Assembly (NCBI RefSeq): GCF_036246005.1
Contig: NZ_CP109171.1
Coordinates: forward strand, 7,180,001 to 7,244,000
Length of the DNA stretch: 64,000 nucleotides
Direction: 5' to 3'
Origin: Streptomyces sp. NBC_01723
Lineage (GTDB): Bacteria > Actinomycetota > Actinomycetes > Streptomycetales > Streptomycetaceae
The position numbers and the translations under genes were made by a program. The number at the start of each line of letters is the position of its first letter. Positions within the stretch are counted from its first letter, which is position 1. Of this stretch, positions 25,085-34,883 are shown piece after piece. The notes below the pieces were generated by a model that saw nothing but the letters and a program-made list of their open reading frames with translations, had not been told where the DNA came from and ran no database searches.

Positions 25085-27613
25085 TCACAGGTCGGGGACG
25101 GGCCGCTGCGGCGTCCGGAACGCCAGCCGCCCGTCCTCGACGTCGACCGTCACCCGGCCGCCCTCCGCGACCCGGCCGTCGAGCAGCAGCCGGGACAGCT
25201 CGTTGTCGACCTCGCGCTGGATGGTGCGGCGCAGCGGACGGGCGCCGTACTCCGGCTGGTAGCCCCGCTCGGCGAGCCAGTCCACCGCCGCGTCGGTGAA
25301 GTCGACGGTGATGCCCTGCGCGCGGACCATGCGGCGGGTCTGCTCCAGGAGCAGGCTGGTGATCTGCCGCAACTGCTCCCCGCTGAGCTGCCGGAAGACC
25401 ACGATCTCGTCGACGCGGTTCAGGAACTCGGGCCGGAAGTGCTCGCGCAGCGGGCGCATGACCTGCTCGCGCCGCGCCTCCTCGTCCGCCTCCGCGCCGC
25501 CGGCACCGAAGCCGATGCCGGCGCCGCGCCGGGTGATCACGTCGGAGCCCAGGTTGCTGGTCATCACGACGACCGCGTTGGTGAAGTCCACGGTCCTGCC
25601 CTGCGAGTCGGTCAGCCGGCCGTCGTCCAGGACCTGGAGCAGGATGTTGAAGACGTCGGGGTGCGCCTTCTCCACCTCGTCCAGCAGGAGCAGCGAGTAC
25701 GGGTGCCGGCGCACCACCTCGGTGAGCTGACCGGCCTCCTCGTGCCCCACGTAGCCGGGCGGGGCGCCCACCAGGCGGCTGACCGTGTGGCGCTCCTGGT
25801 ACTCGCTCATGTCGAGGCGGACCATCCGGTCCTCGCTGCCGAACAGCGCCTCGGCCAGCGCCCGGGCCAGCTCCGTCTTGCCGACACCGGTCGGGCCGAG
25901 GAAGAGAAAGCTGCCGATCGGCCGGTCGGGGCTGGAGAGCCCGGCGCGCGAGCGCAGCACGGCGTCGGAGACGACCCGCACCGCCTCCTCCTGGCCGACC
26001 ACGCGTTCGTGCAGGTGGGACTCCAGGCCCAGCAGGCGGTCCTTCTCCTCCTGGGTGAGGCTGCTGACCGGGATGCCGGTCTGCCGGGACACCACCTCGG
26101 CGATGGACTCGGTGCCGACGACCAGGTTCAGCCCCTCGTCGGCCTTGCCGGCACCGTCGGCCTCGGTGATCCGCTGCTTCAGCTCGCCGATCCGGTCGCG
26201 CAACTGGGTGGCCTGCTCGTACTGCTCGTCCGCGACCGCCTGGTCCTTGTCCCGGAGCAGCTGGTCGACCTCGCGCTCCATGGCCCGCACGTCCGTGCCC
26301 TTGGTGCGTGCCCGGAGCCGGACGCGGGCGCCCGCCTGGTCGATCAGGTCGATCGCCTTGTCCGGCAGCCGGCGGTCGGTGAGGTAGCGGTCGGACATCT
26401 GCACGGCCGCCACCAGCGCCTCGTCGGTGTAGCGGACCTGGTGGTGGGCCTCGTAGCGGTCCCGCAGGCCGCGCAGGATCTCGATGGCGTCCGCGGGGGT
26501 GGGCTCGGGCACCAGGATCGGCTGGAAGCGGCGGGCCAGCGCCGCGTCCTTCTCGATCCTGCGGTACTCCTCCAGCGTGGTGGCGCCCACGACGTGCAGC
26601 TCACCCCGGGCCAGCGCCGGCTTGAGGATGTTCCCGGCGTCCATCGAACCGCCCTCGCCGCCCCCGCCGGCGCCGACCACGGTGTGCAGTTCGTCGATGA
26701 AGATGATCAGCTCGTCGGAGTGGGCGCGGATCTCGCCGACGATGTTGTTCATCCGCTCCTCGAAGTCGCCCCGGTAGCGGGTGCCCGCGACCACGCCGGT
26801 CAGGTCCAGGGCGACCACCCGGCGGCCGAGCAGTACGTCGGGGACGTCGGCGTCGGTGATGCGCTGCGCCAGCCCCTCCACGACGGCGGTCTTGCCGACG
26901 CCCGCGTCACCGATCAGCACCGGGTTGTTCTTGCCGCGGCGGGAGAGCACCTCGACGGTCTGCTCGATCTCGTCCTCGCGCCCGATCACCGGGTCGATCC
27001 GGCCCTGCTGGGCCAGGTCGGTGAGGTCGCGGCCGTACTTGTCCAGCGTTGGCGTGTTCGTGGCCCGCGCGCCCTCGGGGCGGGCCTTGCCGGCGTCCGG
27101 CGCCTCCGTGGGCAGGCCGGAGGGCGCGAACCGGGCCGCGTTCAGGATGTGCCCGGCGGCCGAGTCCGGGTTGGCGGCCAGGGCGCTGAGCACGTGCTCC
27201 GGGCCGATGTACCCGGTGCCGGTCGTCCGGGCCAGTTCGTGCGCGTCCAGCAGCGCCCGCTTGACGGCCGGGGTCAGCGAGAGCGACGTCGGCGGCGGGG
27301 CCTCGCCCGGCGCGTGCTGCGCCGGGCCGGTCCGCTCGTCGATCTGCGACGCCAGCGAGTCGGGGTCGGCCCCGGCGCGGCTCAGCAGACCCCGGGTCGG
27401 TTCGGTGGCGAGCGCGGCCCGCAGCAGGTGCTCCGTGTCCAGGTCCCGGCTGCCGTGCTCGGCCGCGTACTGGGCGGCGCCGCGCACCAGTTCCCGGGCC
27501 GGCTGGCTGAGCAGCCTGCCGATGTCGATCTGCCTGGGCTTCGGCCCGCCGAAGAAGCGTGCCAGGAATTCCGCGAACGGGTCGCCCTCCGGGCCCATGA
27601 AGCCGCTGGTCAT
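25085..27613 (-). CDS. ClpC-like AAA+ unfoldase (class I Clp/Hsp100)
   Basis: An 842-aa Hsp100 ATPase that unfolds proteins, for ClpP degradation or disaggregation. It has an N-terminal Clp_N repeat domain (about 35-165). The first AAA+ module has Walker A GDAGVGKT (235-242) and Walker B IIFIDELH; the middle region has a short UVR-like helix pair ([20 protein letters not shown]) as in ClpC rather than the long ClpB propeller. The second AAA+ module has GPTGVGKT and [10 protein letters not shown], and a D2-small C-terminal domain follows. I do not see a convincing ClpP-docking LGF/IGF loop, so partnership with ClpP is unproven. The start ATG 27613 gives [10 protein letters not shown]. It is convergent with ggt, the genes ending 6 bp apart. 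Confidence 0.85.
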   Translation of the reverse strand: MTSGFMGPEGDPFAEFLARFFGGPKPRQIDIGRLLSQPARELVRGAAQYAAEHGSRDLDTEHLLRAALATEPTRGLLSRAGADPDSLASQIDERTGPAQHAPGEAPPPTSLSLTPAVKRALLDAHELARTTGTGYIGPEHVLSALAANPDSAAGHILNAARFAPSGLPTEAPDAGKARPEGARATNTPTLDKYGRDLTDLAQQGRIDPVIGREDEIEQTVEVLSRRGKNNPVLIGDAGVGKTAVVEGLAQRITDADVPDVLLGRRVVALDLTGVVAGTRYRGDFEERMNNIVGEIRAHSDELIIFIDELHTVVGAGGGGEGGSMDAGNILKPALARGELHVVGATTLEEYRRIEKDAALARRFQPILVPEPTPADAIEILRGLRDRYEAHHQVRYTDEALVAAVQMSDRYLTDRRLPDKAIDLIDQAGARVRLRARTKGTDVRAMEREVDQLLRDKDQAVADEQYEQATQLRDRIGELKQRITEADGAGKADEGLNLVVGTESIAEVVSRQTGIPVSSLTQEEKDRLLGLESHLHERVVGQEEAVRVVSDAVLRSRAGLSSPDRPIGSFLFLGPTGVGKTELARALAEALFGSEDRMVRLDMSEYQERHTVSRLVGAPPGYVGHEEAGQLTEVVRRHPYSLLLLDEVEKAHPDVFNILLQVLDDGRLTDSQGRTVDFTNAVVVMTSNLGSDVITRRGAGIGFGAGGAEADEEARREQVMRPLREHFRPEFLNRVDEIVVFRQLSGEQLRQITSLLLEQTRRMVRAQGITVDFTDAAVDWLAERGYQPEYGARPLRRTIQREVDNELSRLLLDGRVAEGGRVTVDVEDGRLAFRTPQRPVPDL

Positions 27614-27750
27614 CGTTTCCGGTCCTCCGCTGCTTCGCTGATCGGCGTACCGGGGCCGGGTAACCCGGTCGGTGTGCGCTCATGCCCCAACATGACACGT
27701 TCTGTGCCGGTGGGCATGTCCGCGGAGGCGGGCGGACCCCGGGCCGGGGC

Positions 27751-28536
27751 CTACCGGATCTGAAGGGCGTCCCGTGCGGTCAGGACGCGCGGGCCGCTGT
27801 CCGTGATCGCCACGGTGTGCTCCACGTGTGCCGCGCGTGAGCCGTCGTTGGTGCGCAGGGTCCAGCCGTCGGCGGCCGCGTGGTAGTCGTCCCGGCCGCC
27901 GGCGATCAGCATCGGCTCGATGGCGATGACCATGCCGTGGCGCAGCGGGAGTCCGCGTCCCGGCCGGCCCTCGTTGGGCACGCCCGGATCCTCGTGCATC
28001 TGCCGGCCGATGCCGTGACCGCCGAAGTCGTCCATGATGCCGTAGCCGCCGGCCCGGCACACCGTGCCGATCGCGTGCGAGATGTCGCCGATGCGATTGC
28101 CCACGACGGCCGCCGCGATGCCCGCCGCGAGGGCCCGTTCCGCGGTCTCGACCAGGGTGACGTCCGCCGGGCGCGGGGCGCCCACGATGAAGCTGATCGC
28201 CGAGTCGCCGGCCCAGCCGTCGAGCGTGGCCCCGCAGTCGAGTGAGACGAGGTCGCCGTCGCGCAGCCGGTAGCCGTCCGGGATGCCGTGCACGATCGCG
28301 TCGTTGACCGACGCGCAGAGGACGGCCGGGAAGGGGGTCGGCGCGAAGGAGGGCCGGTAGCCGAGGAACGGCGAGCCCGCCCCCGCCTCCTTCAGTACGC
28401 CGTGCGCCACCTCGTCCAGTTCCAGCAGGGAGACGCCTACGGCGGCCGCGTTCCGGGCGGCGGTCAGGGCGCGGGCGACGACCTGGCCGGCCGTGTGCAT
28501 CGCGTCGATCGATGTGTCTGTCTTGAGCTCCACCAT
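27751..28536 (-). CDS. map: Type I methionine aminopeptidase
   Basis: A 261-aa cytosolic metalloprotease removing N-terminal Met. The five metal ligands are visible: Asp in LDCGATLDGW, Asp in GDSAISF, His in DFGGHGIGR, Glu in AIEPML and Glu in HVEHTVAI. There is also the substrate-binding His in VNDAIVHGIPD. ATG 28536 gives MVELKTDTSIDAM. There is no ribosome binding site, and a TATAGT lies seven bases upstream, so the mRNA is probably leaderless. It is divergent from the XRE regulator. Streptomyces usually has more than one Map; this is likely the extra one. Confidence 0.9.
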   Translation of the reverse strand: MVELKTDTSIDAMHTAGQVVARALTAARNAAAVGVSLLELDEVAHGVLKEAGAGSPFLGYRPSFAPTPFPAVLCASVNDAIVHGIPDGYRLRDGDLVSLDCGATLDGWAGDSAISFIVGAPRPADVTLVETAERALAAGIAAAVVGNRIGDISHAIGTVCRAGGYGIMDDFGGHGIGRQMHEDPGVPNEGRPGRGLPLRHGMVIAIEPMLIAGGRDDYHAAADGWTLRTNDGSRAAHVEHTVAITDSGPRVLTARDALQIR

Positions 28537-28543
28537 GCCAATT

Positions 28544-28599
28544 ACTATACCGGTATTTGAATTGGGTCCGGTACGGGAAGCCGGTATTACAATGACGGT
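28544..28599. promoter_or_regulatory. Divergent leaderless promoters with ATACCGGTAT palindrome
   Basis: For map (minus) the -10 is TATAGT (reverse of 28544-28549), seven bases before the ATG. For the XRE gene (plus) the -10 is TACAAT (28588-28593), six bases before ATG 28600. A perfect palindrome ATACCGGTAT (28547-28556) overlaps the map -10, and the half motif CCGGTAT recurs at 28581-28587. These are likely operator sites for the XRE protein. Confidence 0.6.
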
Positions 28600-28851
28600 A
28601 TGGTGCGCACCCCCCTGACCCCCGAAGAGCACGAGCGCGGCGAGCGGCTCGGCCGGCTGCTGCGGGAGGCGCGCGGCGAGCGGAGCATGACGGAGGTCGC
28701 CGCCGAGGCCGGCATCTCCGCCGAGACGCTGCGCAAGATCGAGACCGGCCGCGCGCCCACCCCGGCGTTCTTCACGGTGGCCGCACTGGCCCGCGCGCTC
28801 GGGCTGTCCATGGACGAGCTGGCCGGGCTGTGCGCCCTCGCCGGGGTGTGA
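28600..28851 (+). CDS. Small XRE-family DNA-binding regulator
   Basis: An 83-aa protein, almost entirely one Cro/C1-type helix-turn-helix: SMTEVAAEAGISAETLRKIE followed by GRAPTPAFFTVAALARALGL and SMDELAGLCALAGV. It is divergent from map over 63 bp with a shared palindrome, so it probably represses map and itself. The start is ATG 28600, with a leaderless arrangement (-10 TACAAT six bases upstream). No effector domain is present. Confidence 0.85.
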   Translation: MVRTPLTPEEHERGERLGRLLREARGERSMTEVAAEAGISAETLRKIETGRAPTPAFFTVAALARALGLSMDELAGLCALAGV

Positions 28852-28963
28852 GGGTGCGGTGACGCCCCTTCCCGAAAACTCCCTGTAGCGGCGCCGTAAC
28901 ACGGCTGGTGTTCCCTACGTGACCGGACGGACCGGAGTCCTCAGGTCGGGCGGGAGTCGAACC

Positions 28964-30934
28964 ATGGCCGTGGAACAACTGCCGGGTCGGGTCGGGGACT
29001 TCACCCGCTACCTGACCGCACTGCTGACGCGTCTGGACCAGGGCGCCGGCTGGTGCGGGGTGTTCTGGCAGCGTGACCCCGAGGGCATGCGGGCCTGCCT
29101 CGACGGGCGTGAGATCCCGCCCTGGGACGTGGTGGAGGCGCTGCTCCAGGACCTCGCCGGCCGGTACGGTGCCGCTGCCGCGGAAGCCGAGACAAAACCC
29201 GCCCGCGCCCTGCACGCCGCCGCGCTCGCCGCGTACGACTCCCTGCCCGGCGCGCGCGACGCCCTGCGGGACCGGCTCGACGTCATGCTCCGCGAGCAGC
29301 GGTACGCCGCGGAACGCGAGACCCGGCTGACCCGGACGCTGTCCCACCCCGGCACGACCCCGGGGACGGCCGCCTCCCTCCGGCTCGACCTCGCCTGGGC
29401 CCACGACGACCACACCCGGGCAACGGCCCGTTGCACCGAACTCCGATCCCGGCTGACGGCACTGGATGCCGTCCGGCGGGGGAGCGGGGGCATCCGGGAG
29501 GACGGTGCCCCACCGACCCCGGCGACCGGCCCCACGCGGCCCGGTCCACCGGGAGCCGAGGCCTCCGCCCACACGGCAGGGCCCGAGACCCCGGCCTCCG
29601 CCTTGGACACGTCCGCGCCCGGGGGTGTGTCCGGTGGGCCCGGGGGCGTCGGTCCCGCGCACCGCCTCGCGCCCGCTGCGGAGCCCGGGGAATCCGCCTC
29701 CGCATCCGGCACGTCCGCTCCCGGAAGTGTGTCCGGGAGGCCGGGGGAGGACGCTGTCGCGCGCCGCCCTGCGGCGATCGACGACTCGGGTTTCGGCGTG
29801 CCCGCGCCCGGGGGTGGTGTCTCCGGGGGGCCGGGCGTCGGCCCCGCTCCCGCCGCGCCGCCGGAGGCCCCGGCCTCCGCTTTCGGCGTGCCCGCGCCCG
29901 GGGGCGTGTCGCGGATGCCGGTGGACGGTACTCCCCTGTACCGCGCCCCAGGGTCCGAGGACTCCGCCTCCGCCTTCGGCGCCCCCGCGCAGCGCTCCGC
30001 GCCCACCGAGCCGCGCGAGGGTCCCGCCTTCGCCTTCGACGCGTCCGCGCCCGATCGCGTGCCCCGGGGGCCCGGGGGCGTTTCCCGGACGTCGACGGAC
30101 GGTGCTCCCGGGTATGGCTCCGCGCCACCGGAGGACTTCGGACGCCGTCCCGCCGCGCCCGCCACCCCGCCCCAGAACCCGGCCCCCACCCCCGCCGCAT
30201 CCCCGCCTCCCACCCCCAAACAGCGCAAACGCCGCCGTGGAGGTGCCCGTTTCGCCGGGGGCGTTGACGCGGACGTGAGCCCCGTCGTGCCCGGGCAGGG
30301 GCCGGTTCCGGTCGTGCCGGGGCGGCGTACGCCACGCGGAGCGCGATTCGCGGGCGCCGCAGAGGTTGGGGAGCAGCCGGTGTCGCGGGCCGAGGTGCCG
30401 GGGGAGGGGGACCGGGTCGCCGTCGATGCGGTCGTCGAGGGGGTGGCGCGGCTGCGGGCCGGAGGGATGAGCGGGGAGGCGCACGCGCTGCTGGCCGAGG
30501 CGGCCCTCGGGCCCGCCACCCGCTTCCCGCTGCTCGCCGCCCGGCTCGAACGGGCCGGGCTCGGCGCCGACTGGACCACCCTGCTGTGGGAGACCGCCTC
30601 GCTGCCCGCCGGCCCCCTGGTCGCCGCGGCCGACGCGCTGGCCCTCGCCGGGCGCGCGGCCGACGCCGAGCAGGTGCTGCGGCAGGGCGTCGTACGGCCC
30701 GCCGCCGAGATCGGCGAGGCCGTCGCCGGCCTGGTCGCCGAGGGCCGGCATCGAGAGGCCCGCGCGCTCCTCGACGCCTGCGTCCGCTCCCGCACCCCCG
30801 AGGACGCCGCCCGCAGCGCCGCAGCGGCCCCCGAGACGCTCGTGCCGCTGCTGCTGGAGGCGGCGCACGACGTCTCCCGGGAACGCCACTGGGACCTCGT
30901 GCACGCCCTGCGCGTCGCCGGGTTCACCGCGTGA
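28964..30934 (+). CDS. Large protein with repeat-rich disordered linker
   Basis: A 656-aa protein from ATG 28964 (upstream GGGAG); an earlier start at 28919 is less likely. Residues 1-170 form a helical domain beginning LPGRVGDFTRYLTALLTRLD and WCGVFWQRDPEGMRACLDGR. Residues about 180-440 are low complexity with roughly ten imperfect copies of an ASAFGVPAPGGVSG-like unit, rich in Pro, Gly, Ala and Ser. The last 190 residues are helical and TPR-like (RLRAGGMSGEAHALLAEAAL, LVAEGRHREARALLDACVRS). Similar proteins are common in Streptomyces as unnamed genes. The architecture suggests a scaffold, but no function is known to me. Confidence 0.7.
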   Translation: MAVEQLPGRVGDFTRYLTALLTRLDQGAGWCGVFWQRDPEGMRACLDGREIPPWDVVEALLQDLAGRYGAAAAEAETKPARALHAAALAAYDSLPGARDALRDRLDVMLREQRYAAERETRLTRTLSHPGTTPGTAASLRLDLAWAHDDHTRATARCTELRSRLTALDAVRRGSGGIREDGAPPTPATGPTRPGPPGAEASAHTAGPETPASALDTSAPGGVSGGPGGVGPAHRLAPAAEPGESASASGTSAPGSVSGRPGEDAVARRPAAIDDSGFGVPAPGGGVSGGPGVGPAPAAPPEAPASAFGVPAPGGVSRMPVDGTPLYRAPGSEDSASAFGAPAQRSAPTEPREGPAFAFDASAPDRVPRGPGGVSRTSTDGAPGYGSAPPEDFGRRPAAPATPPQNPAPTPAASPPPTPKQRKRRRGGARFAGGVDADVSPVVPGQGPVPVVPGRRTPRGARFAGAAEVGEQPVSRAEVPGEGDRVAVDAVVEGVARLRAGGMSGEAHALLAEAALGPATRFPLLAARLERAGLGADWTTLLWETASLPAGPLVAAADALALAGRAADAEQVLRQGVVRPAAEIGEAVAGLVAEGRHREARALLDACVRSRTPEDAARSAAAAPETLVPLLLEAAHDVSRERHWDLVHALRVAGFTA

Positions 30935-30991
30935 AATCCGCCCCCGTGACCCCACCACCCCCACCACTCACCCACAGGAGTGCGAAAAGCG

Positions 30992-31084
30992 ATCGACACC
31001 GCGCCTTGGTGACGATGGTCTTGGCAAGCCCGTCCGGCCAGGCTTACGTTCGTCCCTCTACGGCCCGTTCTACGGGCGTAGAGG
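30992..31084 (+). promoter_or_regulatory. Upstream region of hydantoin cluster: PucR-like box and hairpin
   Basis: TCGACACCGCGCC (30993-31005) resembles the two GTGACACCGTGC boxes upstream of the second amidase gene. A hairpin CCTCTACGGCCCGT / ACGGGCGTAGAGG (31055-31084, one bulged base) lies about 30 bases before the start of the first amidase gene and could act in transcription or in the 5' leader. Confidence 0.4.
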
Positions 31085-31112
31085 CTCTGACGTCGCGTCG
31101 AAGGAGCAGCTC

Positions 31113-31955
31113 ATGGCCAACGTCGTACGTGCCGCTCTCGTCCAGGCCACCTGGACCGGCGACACCGAGTCCATGGTGGCGAAACACGAGGAGCACGCCC
31201 GCGAGGCGGCCCGGCAGGGAGCCAAGGTCATCGGCTTCCAGGAAGTCTTCAACGCCCCCTACTTCTGCCAGGTCCAGGATCCCGAGCACTACCGCTGGGC
31301 CGAGCCGGTGCCCGACGGCCCGACCACCCGCCGCATGCAGGAGCTCGCCCGCGAGACCGGCATGGTGATCGTCGTCCCCGTCTTCGAGGTCGAGCAGTCC
31401 GGCTTCTACTACAACACCGCCGCCGTGATCGACGCCGACGGCACCGTCCTCGGGACGTACCGCAAGCATCACATCCCGCAGGTCAAGGGGTTCTGGGAGA
31501 AGTTCTACTTCCGCCCCGGCAACCTCGGCTGGCCGGTCTTCGACACCGCCGTCGGCAGGATCGGCGTCTACATCTGCTACGACCGGCACTTCCCGGAGGG
31601 CTGGCGCCAACTCGGCCTCGGCGGCGCCCAGCTCGTCTACAACCCCTCCGCCACCCACCGCGGACTCTCCGCCCACCTGTGGCAGCTCGAACAGCCCGCG
31701 GCGGCCGTCGCCAACGAGTACTTCGTCGCCGCGATCAACCGGGTGGGCCAGGAGGAGTACGGGGACAACGACTTCTACGGGACGTCGTACTTCGTCGACC
31801 CCCGCGGGCAGTTCGTCGGCGAGCGCGCCAGCGACACCAAGGAGGAACTCGTCGTCCGCGACCTGGACTTCGACCTCATCGACGAGGTGCGGCAGCAGTG
31901 GGCCTTCTACCGCGACCGCCGCCCCGACGCCTACGAAGGGCTGGTGCGGCCGTGA
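31113..31955 (+). CDS. Nitrilase-superfamily amidase, ureidopropionase-like (1)
   Basis: A 280-aa carbon-nitrogen hydrolase expected to remove the carbamoyl group from N-carbamoyl beta-amino acids or related ureido acids, releasing CO2 and NH3. The Glu-Lys-Cys triad is seen in GFQEVFNAPYF, TYRKHHIPQV and YICYDRHFPEG. The start ATG 31113 follows AAGGAGCAGCTC. It overlaps the aminotransferase start by 4 bp (GTGA), which implies coupled translation and supports a pathway from ureido acid to amino acid to oxo acid. It is closely related to the gene at 34998. Confidence 0.85.
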   Translation: MANVVRAALVQATWTGDTESMVAKHEEHAREAARQGAKVIGFQEVFNAPYFCQVQDPEHYRWAEPVPDGPTTRRMQELARETGMVIVVPVFEVEQSGFYYNTAAVIDADGTVLGTYRKHHIPQVKGFWEKFYFRPGNLGWPVFDTAVGRIGVYICYDRHFPEGWRQLGLGGAQLVYNPSATHRGLSAHLWQLEQPAAAVANEYFVAAINRVGQEEYGDNDFYGTSYFVDPRGQFVGERASDTKEELVVRDLDFDLIDEVRQQWAFYRDRRPDAYEGLVRP

Positions 31956-33235
31956 CCAGGGACCTGTTCGGCCGCCACCGCGCCGTCCTGCCCGAATGGC
32001 TCGCCCTGTACTACCAGGACCCGCTGGAGATCACGCACGGCGAGGGCCGGCACGTCTGGGACGCCGCCGGCAACAAGTACCTCGACTTCTTCGGCGGCAT
32101 CCTCACCACGATGACCGCGCACGCCCTGCCCGAGGTGACCAAGGCGGTGAGCGAGCAGGCCGGACGGATCATCCACTCCTCGACCCTCTACCTCAACCGG
32201 CCCATGGTCGAACTCGCCGAGCGCGTCGCCCACGTGTCCGGCATCCCGGACGCCCGCGTCTTCTTCACCACCTCCGGCACCGAGGCCAACGACACCGCCC
32301 TGCTGCTCGCCACCACGTACCGGCGCAGCAACACCATCCTGGCCATGCGCAACAGCTACCACGGCCGCTCCTTCAGCTCCGTCGGCATCACCGGCAACCG
32401 CGGCTGGTCCCCGACCTCGCTGTCCCCGCTCCAGACGCTCTACGTCCACGGCGGCGTCCGCACCCGCGGCCCCTACGCGCACCTGGACGACCGGGACTTC
32501 ATCGCGGCCTGCGTCGACGACCTCACGGACCTCCTCGGCCACACCCGCGCCCCCGCCGCGCTGATCGCCGAGCCGATCCAGGGCGTCGGTGGCTTCACCT
32601 CCCCGCCGGACGGCCTGTACGCCGCCTTCCGCGAGGTGCTGCACGAGCGGGACGTCCTCTGGATCGCCGACGAGGTGCAGACCGGCTGGGGCCGCACCGG
32701 CGACCACTTCTGGGGCTGGCAGGCCCACGCGCAGAACGGTCCGCCGGACATCGTCACCTTCGCCAAGGGCATCGGCAACGGCATGTCCGTCGGCGGAGTC
32801 ATCGCCCGCGCCGAGATCATGAACTGCCTGGACGCCAACAGCATCTCCACCTTCGGCGGCACTCAGGTCACCATGGCGGCCGGCCTCGCCAACCTCGCGT
32901 ACCTGCTGGAGCACGACCTCCAGGGCAACGCCCGGCGCGTCGGCGGACTGCTCCTCGAACGGCTGCGGGCGGTCGCCGCCCAGGTGCCGCACGTACGGGA
33001 GGTCCGCGGGCGCGGGCTGATGCTGGGCATCGAGCTGACCCGGCCCGGCACCGACGAGGCGGCGCCCCAGGCGGCGGCCACCGTGCTGGAGGAGGCCCGC
33101 GCGGGCGGGCTGCTCATCGGCAAGGGCGGCGGCCACAACACCAGCGCCCTGCGCGTCGCGCCGCCGATGACCCTCACCGTCGCGGAGGCCGAGGAGGGCG
33201 CGGCGATCCTCGAACGCGCCCTGCGGAGCATCTGA
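31952..33235 (+). CDS. Class III PLP aminotransferase
   Basis: A 427-aa fold-type I aminotransferase of the beta-alanine/alanine-glyoxylate group. It starts at GTG 31952 within the upstream stop. Motifs are FFTTSGTEANDTALL (phosphate binding), YHGRSFSSVGITG, IAEPIQGVGG, WIADEVQTGWGRTG (Asp to pyridine N) and the PLP lysine in TFAKGIGNGMSVG. In this cluster it would transaminate the beta-amino acid released by the amidase. The full length is normal. Confidence 0.85.
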   Translation: MTRDLFGRHRAVLPEWLALYYQDPLEITHGEGRHVWDAAGNKYLDFFGGILTTMTAHALPEVTKAVSEQAGRIIHSSTLYLNRPMVELAERVAHVSGIPDARVFFTTSGTEANDTALLLATTYRRSNTILAMRNSYHGRSFSSVGITGNRGWSPTSLSPLQTLYVHGGVRTRGPYAHLDDRDFIAACVDDLTDLLGHTRAPAALIAEPIQGVGGFTSPPDGLYAAFREVLHERDVLWIADEVQTGWGRTGDHFWGWQAHAQNGPPDIVTFAKGIGNGMSVGGVIARAEIMNCLDANSISTFGGTQVTMAAGLANLAYLLEHDLQGNARRVGGLLLERLRAVAAQVPHVREVRGRGLMLGIELTRPGTDEAAPQAAATVLEEARAGGLLIGKGGGHNTSALRVAPPMTLTVAEAEEGAAILERALRSI

Positions 33236-33266
33236 CAGCAGCGTCCCGAGCAGAGGAACCGCCGCC

Positions 33267-34883
33267 ATGACCTCCACCCCGGACACACCCGTCACCCTGG
33301 AGCAGCAGCCCTGGGAACCCGCCCTGTCGGTCCGTCAGGTCCTCGGCCTGGAACGGGTGCTGGCCGGACAGCCCGAGGTGGTGGCCGGCGCGCACCGGCT
33401 CGACCGGCCGGTGCGCTGGGTGCACGTGGCCGAGGCCGCCGACGTCGGCGTGATGCTCAGCGGCGGCGAGATGGTCCTCACCACCGGTGTGCTGCTCGCC
33501 GGTGACGAGGACAAACAGGGCGAGTACATCCGCTCCCTGGACCGGGCGGAGGCGGCGGCCGTCGTGCTCGGCCTCGGCCGTGCCTTCCCCGCCCCGCCGG
33601 ACGTGATGCGGCGGGCGGCCGAGCGGTGCGGGCTGCCCATGGTCGTCCTGCACCGGCCGTTCCCCTTCGCCGAGCTGACCGAGGAGGTGCAGTCCCGGCT
33701 GCTGCGGCGCAAGTTCGCCGCCGTCAGCCTCTCCGAGGCCGTACGCACCGAACTGACCGGCCTGATCACCGCGGGCGCCCCGGTGCAGCGCCTGCTCGAC
33801 GAGGTCGCCCGGCACGGGGGCTGTCCGGTCGTCGTCACCAACCTCGCCCACCGCGTCCTCGCCACGGCGGGGGAGCGGCCCGCGGTCGACGACGTGCTCC
33901 GGGACTGGGAGCGCATCGCCCGCCAGGCCGGGGCCGGCACCGCCGACGGCTGGATCCGCGCCGAACTCACCTGCCGGGGGGAGCGGTGGGGCCGGCTGGT
34001 GCTGTGCGGCTACCGCGGCGACCGGGCCGCGGGACGGCTGCTGGCCGAGCGCGCCGCCGAGGCGCTCGTCCTGCACCGCATGCTCGGCGGCGACGGCACG
34101 CACACCGGCGGCCCCGGCGGCTCCTGGGACTCCTGGGAGGAGCAGTCCGCCCGGAGTCTGCTCACCGACCTGATCAGCGGCGCGGTACCGGCGCGGCAAC
34201 TGCTGCCCCGGGCGCGCGCCGCCGGGCTGCCGGTCAACCGCCGGGTCTTCGTCCCGCTCGTCGTCCGCGAGCACGACACCGCACGTCTCGACCGGGTGCT
34301 GCGGCTGCTGGGCCTGTCCGGGATCGCCGCCGGGCTCGCCGACGACCGGGTCGCCGTCCTGCTCAGCCTCGCCCCCGATCAGGACGCCAAGGCGCTGACC
34401 GCGCACTTCGCGGCCCGGCTGCGGTCGGAACCGGACGCCGCGCACACCGTCGTCGCGGCGGCCGACGCCCGCACCGACTGGGCCGGCGTACCGGCCGGCC
34501 TGCGCGAGGCCCGGCACGTCGCCGACGCCGTGGCCGACTCCCCGGCCGCCCTCGACCTGCCGCCCGTGGTGCGCCTGCGCGACGTCCACCTGCGCGGACT
34601 GGTCCGGCTGCTGCGCGACGACCCGCACGTCCAGTCCTTCGCCGAGCGGGAACTGAACGGACTGCTGCGGAGCCCCGACGAGGACCTGCTGGGCGTGCTG
34701 CGCACCTACCTCGCCACCGGCCGCAACAAGTCCCGCACCGCCCAGCTCCACCACGTCTCCCGGCCCGCCCTCTACCGCAGGCTGGAGGCGATACAGGGCC
34801 GCCTCGGCGTCGACCTCGACGACTTCGAACAGGCCGCCTCCGTCCACATCGCGCTCCTCGCCCACGACGCACAACAGGGGTGA
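33267..34883 (+). CDS. PucR-family transcriptional regulator
   Basis: A 538-aa regulator: an N-terminal PucR (purine catabolism) domain (SVRQVLGLERVLAGQPEVVA, residues 21-140), a GGDEF-like central region, and a C-terminal helix-turn-helix of the CdaR/PucR type (GRNKSRTAQLHHVSRPALYR, then RLEAIQGRLGVDLDD). PucR proteins sense nitrogenous catabolites. It lies 31 bp after the aminotransferase and upstream of the second operon half, so it probably controls the whole ureide cluster. Candidate boxes overlap its 3' end. Confidence 0.85.
   Translation: MTSTPDTPVTLEQQPWEPALSVRQVLGLERVLAGQPEVVAGAHRLDRPVRWVHVAEAADVGVMLSGGEMVLTTGVLLAGDEDKQGEYIRSLDRAEAAAVVLGLGRAFPAPPDVMRRAAERCGLPMVVLHRPFPFAELTEEVQSRLLRRKFAAVSLSEAVRTELTGLITAGAPVQRLLDEVARHGGCPVVVTNLAHRVLATAGERPAVDDVLRDWERIARQAGAGTADGWIRAELTCRGERWGRLVLCGYRGDRAAGRLLAERAAEALVLHRMLGGDGTHTGGPGGSWDSWEEQSARSLLTDLISGAVPARQLLPRARAAGLPVNRRVFVPLVVREHDTARLDRVLRLLGLSGIAAGLADDRVAVLLSLAPDQDAKALTAHFAARLRSEPDAAHTVVAAADARTDWAGVPAGLREARHVADAVADSPAALDLPPVVRLRDVHLRGLVRLLRDDPHVQSFAERELNGLLRSPDEDLLGVLRTYLATGRNKSRTAQLHHVSRPALYRRLEAIQGRLGVDLDDFEQAASVHIALLAHDAQQG

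Noticed and set aside
27614..27700. Possible ClgR or HspR operator upstream of the Clp ATPase gene
   Set aside because: TACGC-N6-GCGAA is seen, but the ClgR spacing I know is five, and no HspR-type inverted repeat is present.
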